Assembly: GCF_008386495.1 (NCBI RefSeq)
Contig: NZ_VTHJ01000065.1
Location: forward strand, 1-56,234
Length of the DNA stretch: 56,234 nucleotides
Reading direction: 5' to 3'
DNA from: Streptomyces tailanensis
GTDB lineage: Bacteria > Actinomycetota > Actinomycetes > Streptomycetales > Streptomycetaceae
Positions 50,568 to 56,234 of this stretch are shown here, piece after piece. Positions within the stretch are counted from its first letter, which is position 1, and the number at the start of each line of letters is the position of its first letter. The notes beneath the pieces were generated by a model, which was not told where the DNA came from, made no database searches, and worked only from the letters and a program-made list of their open reading frames with translations. The translations under genes and the position numbers were made by a program.

Positions 50568-51980
50568 ATGACGTCATCCACGGCCCCGCTGCCCACTGCC
50601 GCGGCAGGGCTGCGGCGGTGGGCCCTGCTCGCCGTTCTCGCGGGCAACATGCTGCTCGACGCGTTGGAGGTCTCCGTACTCGTCGTCGCCGCGCCAGCCA
50701 TCGGCGCGGATCTGGGTCTGCCGCCGCAGGGCGTCCAATGGACGATGAGCGGCTTCGCCCTGGGCTTCGCCGGGCTGCTGCTGTACGGCCCGCAGCTCGC
50801 GGAGCGCCGGGGCCGGCGCCGGACCTACCTGGTGGCCCTGGCCCTGTTCGCCGCGGCCTCGCTGGCCGGCGCGGTCGCGACGGATCCGGTCGTGCTCGTG
50901 GTCACCCGTTTCGTCAAGGGGTGCTGCGCTGCCCTCACCGCGCCCATGGGGCTCGCCATCATCACCTCCGCTTTCACCGAGGGACCGGTCCGGCGGCGCG
51001 CCGTGTCTGTGTACGCCCTCTTCGGGGCGGCCGGCTTCACGGTGGGTCTCCCGCTGTCAGGCCTGCTCACAGAGTGGGACTGGCGGTGGGCCCTGGCCTT
51101 CCCGGCGCCTGTCGTCACCGTGCTCTTCGTCGTCGGGACTCGGGTCATCCCCCGGGACACACCGGCTCCCGGCGCGGGCACGGGCCGCCCCGACGCCGCC
51201 GGGGCCCTCCTGCTCACCGGCGCCCTCACCGCTCTGGTGGGCGGGTTCACCCTGGTGCCCGCCGACGGCTGGACGGGGCCGCGCGGGAGCGGCCTGCTGC
51301 TGCTCTCCGTGACCCTGTTCGCCACCCTCGGCCTTCGTGAACGCGTGGTGTCCCGACCGCTCGTCCCGGCTTCGCTGCTGCGCGCCCCCGGTCTCGCGCG
51401 CGCGGCGCTCGTGGCGGCTTGCCTCAACGGGGCCTACCTGAGCACGCTACTGACGGCCACCCTCCACCTTCAGTGGCGGGCGGGGCACGGCCCGTTGTGG
51501 ACGGCGCTGGCGTTTCTGCCCGCGAGTGCCCCGCTCGCCTGCTCCGCCCTGCACTCCGGCCGGATGATAGGGCGGTTCGGCACCCGGCGTCCGATCGCCG
51601 CAGGGATGTCGCTGGCCCTGGCCGGATTCGTCCTGCTGTGGCACCGAGGGCTGACGGCCCCCTACCCGACCGGGCTGCTCCCCGCACTCCTCCTGGTCGG
51701 CGCCGGGTTCGTCCTGGCCTTCGCCGCGCTCAACACCCAGGCCACCGTCGGCGTACCGGACAGCGGCAAGGGCCGGGCGAGCGCGGCATATCAGACAGCG
51801 GTCCAGGCCGGGGCCGCCCTGTTCCTGGCGCTGACGGCCGCCCTGCTGCCTTCCGCGTCCGGTCCGGCGGCGTCGGCCCACAAACCGGTACTGACCGCCG
51901 TGGTCATCGTCGCCGCGCTCGGTTGGCTCTCCGCGCTCGGCGGGCTGCGGCCCGGCGATTCGTCCCGATCACCCTCGTGA
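50568..51980 (+). CDS. MFS antibiotic exporter (UrdJ-like)
   Basis: A 470-residue major-facilitator transporter with about 14 hydrophobic segments: LLAVLAGNMLLDALEVSVLV in helix 1, GFALGFAGLLLYGPQLAERR and GRRR as motif A, and LFGAAGFTVGLPLSGLL for motif C. The last helix is AVVIVAALGWLSALGG. Its place directly after the PgaM-like gene matches urdJ. With the exporter at 27494 the cluster has two pumps. RBS GGGGAGAGG before ATG. No SoxR-like repeat is seen upstream. Confidence 0.9.
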   Translation: MTSSTAPLPTAAAGLRRWALLAVLAGNMLLDALEVSVLVVAAPAIGADLGLPPQGVQWTMSGFALGFAGLLLYGPQLAERRGRRRTYLVALALFAAASLAGAVATDPVVLVVTRFVKGCCAALTAPMGLAIITSAFTEGPVRRRAVSVYALFGAAGFTVGLPLSGLLTEWDWRWALAFPAPVVTVLFVVGTRVIPRDTPAPGAGTGRPDAAGALLLTGALTALVGGFTLVPADGWTGPRGSGLLLLSVTLFATLGLRERVVSRPLVPASLLRAPGLARAALVAACLNGAYLSTLLTATLHLQWRAGHGPLWTALAFLPASAPLACSALHSGRMIGRFGTRRPIAAGMSLALAGFVLLWHRGLTAPYPTGLLPALLLVGAGFVLAFAALNTQATVGVPDSGKGRASAAYQTAVQAGAALFLALTAALLPSASGPAASAHKPVLTAVVIVAALGWLSALGGLRPGDSSRSPS

Positions 51981-51992
51981 AAGGAGGACGTC

Positions 51993-52181
51993 ATGAGCTC
52001 CCGTGAACCGCTCGTGGTGGGGACCGGATCCCCACGCCCGGCGGTAGGCGGCCCGGCGCGCGCGTCGCACGCGTCCGTTCCGGGTTTCACCGCCGTACCG
52101 GAGAAGGGCGAATCACCTTTGCTCGCAGGGGAGGAGGACCGGGACGACGCGGAGTCCCACATCGTCCGGGGCATCGACTGA
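51993..52181 (+). CDS. small 62-aa protein of unknown function
   Basis: A 62-codon ORF with an excellent RBS (AGGAGG five bases before ATG), 12 bp after the exporter. The sequence is rich in Gly, Pro and Ser, then acidic, ending in EEDRDDAESHIVRGID. No Cys, no membrane helix and no known family. The spacing and RBS make translation likely. A RiPP precursor is conceivable but there is no modification gene beside it. Confidence 0.55.
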   Translation: MSSREPLVVGTGSPRPAVGGPARASHASVPGFTAVPEKGESPLLAGEEDRDDAESHIVRGID

Positions 52182-52219
52182 GTCTCGGTGGTTCTCCGCC
52201 GTCGTCCCGAGCGGGGCGG

Positions 52220-53098
52220 TCAGCCCCGGCCCGCGCGCTCCACCCGGCGGGCGAAGACGGAGTGCACCTCAGACTCGCGGTAGTAGGTGCGCCCGCCCCG
52301 GCGGCAGCGACCCCAGCCGTGCTCGGAGGCGAGCCGGTACACCGTGCCGGTGGACACCTGGAACACCCGGGCAATGTGGTCTACGCCCAGCCAGCGCTCC
52401 GGCTGCCGGCCGCCTTCGTCGGCGCGGGCGGCAGCCATCCGGCGCACCAGCAGGGTCCACTGCCGGCTCGGCCAGCAATGGCGCTCCTCCGCCGTACAGG
52501 TGACGAGGTCAGGGCTCTCGCCGAGGGTGGCGTGTGCCGTGGCGACCAGCTCTCCGGCGCACCGAGGTTCGGGGCAGGGCCCCAGGTGGAGCCGTCCGGG
52601 AGCCGCGTCCGGGCGGGCCACTCGCCGGGCCTCGACGACCGCGGCCGCGAGTTCCTGGCACACGTCGGCTGCGGCCTGGTGAGCGGCGAGCCACTCCACC
52701 TGGGACTTGAGGAAGGCGGCGCGGGCCTCCATGTCGCGGGGCGGGGCCGCCGCGTTCCGCTCCAGGGCGACCAGCGAGGCCCAGGAGCCGAGCAGCGCAA
52801 GCAGGTCGGCGCGGATCCGGGCTGCAGCCTCGTTGAAGGGTATGCCCGTGGGCGCGCCGCCCCCGCTCGTACGCTCACGGAACGGCAGTTGGGTCGTACA
52901 GGACAGCATCTCCCCGCACTCGCGGTAAAGGTGCGCGGCCTCGGTGATGTGCAGGATCAGCCGGTCACGGCAGCTGCCGCACAACCGGAGCCCGGGGGCG
53001 GCCGTCCGGGCCGTTCGCCCGGTCGCCTCACGACTCGTCCAGGAGCAACCGACGCAATCCGTACGCGCTTCGGAGGGTGCCTGAGAGTGTGGCGGCAT
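52220..53098 (-). CDS. OvmZ-like zinc/HTH protein
   Basis: A 292-residue protein with putative zinc-binding Cys clusters in DCVGCSWTS, LCGSCRDRLI, LGPCPEPRCAGELVA and TCTAEERHCWPS, and a C-terminal helix-turn-helix (VDHIARVFQVSTGTVYRLAS, then RGGRTYYRESEV). OvmZ of the oviedomycin (angucyclinone) cluster has this architecture, to my recollection. It is convergent with the exporter/small-ORF unit and lies downstream of the OmpR-type regulator, probably co-transcribed. It likely regulates the cluster. RBS GGAAGGAA before ATG 53098; a run of nine G occurs just upstream at about 53124. Confidence 0.75.
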   Translation of the reverse strand: MPPHSQAPSEARTDCVGCSWTSREATGRTARTAAPGLRLCGSCRDRLILHITEAAHLYRECGEMLSCTTQLPFRERTSGGGAPTGIPFNEAAARIRADLLALLGSWASLVALERNAAAPPRDMEARAAFLKSQVEWLAAHQAAADVCQELAAAVVEARRVARPDAAPGRLHLGPCPEPRCAGELVATAHATLGESPDLVTCTAEERHCWPSRQWTLLVRRMAAARADEGGRQPERWLGVDHIARVFQVSTGTVYRLASEHGWGRCRRGGRTYYRESEVHSVFARRVERAGRG

Positions 53099-53149
53099 GA
53101 GGGTTCCTTCCGAGAGGACTGGGGGGGGGAAGAAAGTGCGCCCGCGCGG

Positions 53150-53899
53150 TCACGGTTGGCCGAGGCGGAAGCCGACACCCCGCACGGTGCGGATCCAGTC
53201 GGCCGAGCCGAGCTTCCGTCTCAGCGTGGCCACATGGGTGTCCAGAGTGCGGCTCTGCGCCGTTTCCGTCTCCTGCCATACGCACTGCATGAGTTGCTGA
53301 CGGCTCACCACCGCGCCCGGCCGCACCATGAGCACGTGCAGCAGGTCGAACTCCTTGCGGGTGAGGTCGAGCCGCTCGCCGTGGAGTTGCGCCGAGCGGA
53401 CGACGGGATCGAGAACGAGCGGTTCCAGACGCAACACCCGCTGCTCCTGGCGGGTTGGGGAAGCACGGCGCATCACGGCCTCCATGCGTGCCAGGAGTTC
53501 CTGGAAGCCGTACGGCTTGACGATGTAGTCGTCCGCGCCGGCCCGCAGACCCAGCACACGGTCCGTCTCGTCGGCGCGAGAGGTGACGGCCAGCAGCGGG
53601 ACGTCCGAGGTCGCCGTGAGGGACCGGCACATGTCCAGGCCGTCCACGTCGGGGAGTTCAAGGTCCATCAGGATCACCTCGGCGTCCTGCCGTGCCCGGA
53701 GCGCCTCCAGGCCGGTTCTCGCACGGCGTACTCGGTGCCCGTGCTCCTCCAGGTGCCTGCTGAGGCTGCTGGCCGCCCGGTCGTCGGCCTCGATGACTAG
53801 CACCTGCCACCGGCTGGTGTCCGGTAAGGGGGTGCCTTCCGCCCCGAACCGTTTGGACGGTTCGGGGCTCGTACGAAACCGACTGGCCTGTTGCGACAC
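53150..53899 (-). CDS. OmpR-family response regulator (JadR1/UrdK/LanI type)
   Basis: A 249-residue regulator. The receiver domain keeps the phospho-acceptor in VILMDLELPDVDGLDMCRSL and the Lys in IVKPYGFQELLARM. The C-terminal winged helix has LDLTRKEFDLLHVLMVRPGA, VVSRQQLMQCVW and LDTHVATLRRKLG, and ends RTVRGVGFRLGQP. No partner histidine kinase is adjacent, as for the orphan regulators of angucycline clusters. GTG 53899 is chosen because AGGAGG is five bases upstream. It is divergent from the FMN reductase gene. Confidence 0.9.
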   Translation of the reverse strand: MSQQASRFRTSPEPSKRFGAEGTPLPDTSRWQVLVIEADDRAASSLSRHLEEHGHRVRRARTGLEALRARQDAEVILMDLELPDVDGLDMCRSLTATSDVPLLAVTSRADETDRVLGLRAGADDYIVKPYGFQELLARMEAVMRRASPTRQEQRVLRLEPLVLDPVVRSAQLHGERLDLTRKEFDLLHVLMVRPGAVVSRQQLMQCVWQETETAQSRTLDTHVATLRRKLGSADWIRTVRGVGFRLGQP

Positions 53900-54245
53900 G
53901 TGCTCCTCCTGCGGAATGGCTGTGGGGGGCGGGAGAACGAGGGCCCATTCGCTCGAGAACGGATGCTCTGTGTGGGACACCGGTACGCTTCGGTTCGCGT
54001 AGTGACTCTGGCATACGTACTGGCCGGTCGGTGCGGTTGATGGCACCTTGGTTGACCATGCTCCTCAACTACCTTGCGCCAAAGGATCTCTTGCTCATCC
54101 CTGTCGCCGTCCGCCCCGGAGAAAGTCTGCCGCCGACCGTGAAGTTTATGATCACGGGCGAGGAGCGTGCGTCCCCCCGATGCGGCACCGATGCCGACGC
54201 GACAGCGACGTGGTGCCCCTGGAGGGCCAAGTGAAAGGAACTGGC
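53900..54245. promoter_or_regulatory. divergent promoter region between regulator and FMN reductase
   Basis: This 346-bp non-coding region separates two divergent genes. GAGAACG occurs twice (53933-53939 and 53955-53961), 22 bp apart, i.e. two helical turns, which suits binding of an OmpR-type protein. A TTGACC at about 54052 could be a -35 box for the rightward transcript. Confidence 0.45.
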
Positions 54246-54830
54246 ATGAACAACGAGCACTTAAGACTGGCCGTAGTGGTCGGCAGCGTCCGTAACGGCC
54301 GGATGGGCCTCGACGTGGCCCGTTGGGTGGCCGCCAGGGCGGTCTCGCACGGGAGGTGGGACGTGGACCTCCTGGACCTCGCCGATCACCCACTGCCTCT
54401 GGACGTCCCGGGTATGGGCCGGCCCCTGGACGCCGAGGTGCAGCGCATCAAGGACGGGATCACGCCCCGGATGGCCGCAGCCGACGCCTTCGTGGTGGTC
54501 ACACCCGAGTACAACCACTCCTTCCCGGCGTCGCTCAAGAACGCGATCGACTGGCATCTGCAGGAGTGGGCGGCCAAGCCGGTGGGCCTTGTGTCTTACG
54601 GGGGAATGGGTGGGGGCCTGCGGGCCGCGGAACATCTGCGGCAGGTGTTCCCGGAGGTGCACGCGCTGACCATCCGGGAAACGCTCTCCTTCCACAACGC
54701 GTGGGGAGCTTTCGACAACGGGGGAGCGCCGCAGGGCGCGGAGGTGGCGGCTAAAACGTTCCTCGACCAACTCGCCTGGTGGGCGGACGTGTTGCGCAAC
54801 GCCCGGCTCAAGCGCCCCTACCAGTTCTGA
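54246..54830 (+). CDS. NADPH-dependent FMN reductase
   Basis: A 194-residue flavodoxin-fold reductase: LRLAVVVGSVRNGRMGLDVA binds FMN phosphate, VVVTPEYNHSFPASLKNAID is the family signature, and VGLVSYGGMGGGLRAAEHLR follows. Such enzymes supply reduced flavin to oxygenases or reduce quinones. At the edge of an angucycline cluster it could feed a flavin-dependent step or detoxify the quinone. ATG 54246 has AAAGGA six bases upstream. Confidence 0.9.
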   Translation: MNNEHLRLAVVVGSVRNGRMGLDVARWVAARAVSHGRWDVDLLDLADHPLPLDVPGMGRPLDAEVQRIKDGITPRMAAADAFVVVTPEYNHSFPASLKNAIDWHLQEWAAKPVGLVSYGGMGGGLRAAEHLRQVFPEVHALTIRETLSFHNAWGAFDNGGAPQGAEVAAKTFLDQLAWWADVLRNARLKRPYQF

Positions 54831-55092
54831 TCCACACCATGGTGTCGGCCACCACGGTCGGGCCCTGAGAGGGCGCTCCGTCGCCTGGCAGGCCGGCCTC
54901 GGTTCACCGCGGCGGGAGATAAGGCCGAGCAGGAGGGGCCGGGCTGCCCGTCCCTCCTCTCACACCGCCGAACCTGTGGGCCACGCACCCGGCGGTTCAA
55001 CGAGCCGATCTCAACCCGGGTCGGCCAGGTCGGCGGGTCCCCCTGGGGCACCTCACGTCCTCCCCGGCTGCTCGACAACATACGGAGATCCC

Positions 55093-55992
55093 ATGTCACA
55101 GTCCGTCCCAGCGCCGATGACACCGAAACGAACGCCGTCGTCCCGCGTCGTGGAGAAGGTCGAGTTGGCGGCGGGGGACGTACGGTTGTCGGGGCTGCTT
55201 GCCCTTCCACCCGGGCAGGAGCCGCGCGCCGTGCTCGTCGCCCTCCATGGCGGGGGAATGGGCGCGGGCTACTTCCATGGCCAGGCCGATCCATCCACCT
55301 CGTTGCTGTCCCTTGCAGCCGCGGCCGGTTACGCTGCCCTCGCCTTGGACCGCCCCGGCTACGGCGCTTCCGCGGGCCGTCTGCCACACGGCATGCGCTT
55401 GGCCGAGCAGGCCGCCCGCGTGCGGGCAGCGCTGCGTACGTACGCCGTCGAGCGTGCGCGAGGAGCCTCGTTCTTTCTGGTGGGCCACTCGCTTGGCGGC
55501 AAACTCGCCCTGACCACGGTCGCGACGGCGGAACCGGAGGACAGGCTGTTGGGGGTGGACGTCTCGGGAGTGGGTGAGCGATGGGCCCTGTCGCCCACCC
55601 AACTCGCCGCTGTCGGGCAGCGACACGACCACCGCCTGCACTGGGGGCCGCTCGCACTGTATCCACCCAGTACGTTCCAGCTGGCGCAGCACCTTGTCGG
55701 CCCCATCCCGCCCCGCGAGGCCGAGGAGATCCCTCACTGGCCTCGGCAGTACGCCGGACTGGCCCACCGCATCCGTGTCCCGGTGCGCTTCACCTTCGCC
55801 GAACACGAGCGCTTCTGGGCCTGTGACCCCGCAGCTATACGGGAACTGACCGCCCCCCTGCTCTCCCCGCTGGTGCGCACCGACCGTCTGACGGGCGCCG
55901 GACACAACATCAGCCTCGGCTACGCGGCACGCCGCTATCACCTGAGCGTGCTGTCCTTCCTGGAGGAATGCCGCGCCCGCGCCACCCGCTGA
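55093..55992 (+). CDS. alpha/beta hydrolase
   Basis: A 299-residue alpha/beta hydrolase. The oxyanion region is VALHGGGMGAGYFHGQ; the nucleophile elbow is FFLVGHSLGGKLAL (Ser in GHSLG); the acid is likely in FTFAEHERFW and the His in TGAGHNISLG. No signal peptide. ATG 55093 has GGAG five bases upstream. Related hydrolases occur at the edges of aromatic polyketide clusters, but whether it belongs to the pathway is unclear. Confidence 0.85.
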   Translation: MSQSVPAPMTPKRTPSSRVVEKVELAAGDVRLSGLLALPPGQEPRAVLVALHGGGMGAGYFHGQADPSTSLLSLAAAAGYAALALDRPGYGASAGRLPHGMRLAEQAARVRAALRTYAVERARGASFFLVGHSLGGKLALTTVATAEPEDRLLGVDVSGVGERWALSPTQLAAVGQRHDHRLHWGPLALYPPSTFQLAQHLVGPIPPREAEEIPHWPRQYAGLAHRIRVPVRFTFAEHERFWACDPAAIRELTAPLLSPLVRTDRLTGAGHNISLGYAARRYHLSVLSFLEECRARATR

Positions 55993-56234
55993 ACATCGAA
56001 CGACGACACCGTCCCCGCCGAATGCGTCGAAGTGGCTGCACTTTCCGTTGAGTTGGTCGAGCTGGGCAAGGTCGGCCAGGTAGTAGAGGAGTGCTCGTTC
56101 GGCCACGCGCTTGCGGCCGAGATAGGGCCAGACCGCCCTCTCTTCGTCGGCGAGAGGGAGCGCCCGCAGGGCGATTTCAAAGTCGCAGTGGTAGCAGAAA
56201 GTTGCAGGTCACGGTGGTGTGACGCCTGCTGGCC
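55993..56234 (-). other. end of window, possible partial gene on minus strand
   Basis: A minus-strand frame entering from the right edge reads FEIALRALPLADEERAVWPY, LGRKRVAERALLYYLADLAQ, LDQLNGKCSHFDAF with good codon bias until about 56000. It has no stop before overlapping the hydrolase gene, so it is either frameshifted or not real. No family recognised. Confidence 0.25.

Noticed and set aside
51993..52181. A RiPP precursor
   Set aside because: No Cys/Ser/Thr-rich core, and no lanthionine synthetase, radical SAM, YcaO or protease gene nearby.

Overview
The window is high-GC actinobacterial DNA, almost certainly Streptomyces. It shows strong GC3 bias, GTG/ATG starts with 4-bp GTGA or ATGA overlaps, a conservon (cvn) G-protein-like operon, a type II polyketide cluster and remnants of integrative elements at tRNA 3' ends. 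No database could be searched, so names come from recognising protein families by eye.

Left part (1-25 kb), a mosaic accessory region. It starts with a frameshifted tyrosine recombinase. Next is an intact three-gene minus-strand operon: a DauR-like regulator, an ornithine-cyclodeaminase-family reductase and a D-threonine aldolase/D-serine dehydratase-family PLP enzyme. Broken genes follow (GH13 glucosidase, IS3 transposase, 2OG-Fe(II) oxygenase, HTH protein), then a Tat-exported cytokinin-dehydrogenase-like FAD enzyme. At 11.1-15.0 kb lies a complete conservon, cvnABCD plus an atypical CYP157-like P450. It is followed by an unusual single reading frame joining an indole prenyltransferase to a tryptophanase (15.4-18.0 kb). 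From 18.1 to 24 kb there is a decayed IS5 copy, a frameshifted lipase, a frameshifted berberine-bridge-type oxidase, a RecD-type helicase scrap, an ISKra4 remnant and the 3' halves of tRNA-Thr(CGT) and tRNA-Gly. These are scars of repeated integration and recombination.

Right part (24.8-56 kb), an angucycline-type aromatic polyketide cluster. A LuxR-type regulator without the usual phospho-acceptor Asp leads into a deoxyaminosugar block: aminotransferase, 3,5-epimerase, RmlA, RmlB, 2,3-dehydratase, N-methyltransferase, glycosyltransferase and aldo/keto reductase. An MFS exporter is embedded in this block and has a near-perfect SoxR-type promoter. A tailoring block follows: an SCO6745-type protein, a P450, a ferredoxin fused to an FAD hydroxylase, and two ABM-domain proteins. 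A strong hairpin separates this from the core, whose order matches urdamycin/gaudimycin clusters (E-F-A-B-C-D-L-M-J): FAD oxygenase, TcmI-type cyclase, KS-alpha, KS-beta, ACP, C9 ketoreductase, didomain aromatase/cyclase, a PgaM-like oxygenase/reductase fusion with an internal start, and an exporter. The cluster ends with a small ORF, an OvmZ-like protein, a JadR1/UrdK-type response regulator, an NADPH:FMN reductase and an alpha/beta hydrolase.

How the genes work together (inference). The minimal PKS, ketoreductase and cyclases should make a benz[a]anthracene. The oxygenases and P450 oxidise it. The sugar genes have a 2,3-dehydratase, a 3-ketoreductase-like AKR and an aminotransferase but no SDR 4-ketoreductase, so the best fit is an N-methylated 4-amino-2,4,6-trideoxy-L-hexose (pyrrolosamine-like). 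SoxR may sense the redox-active quinone product and switch on its export.
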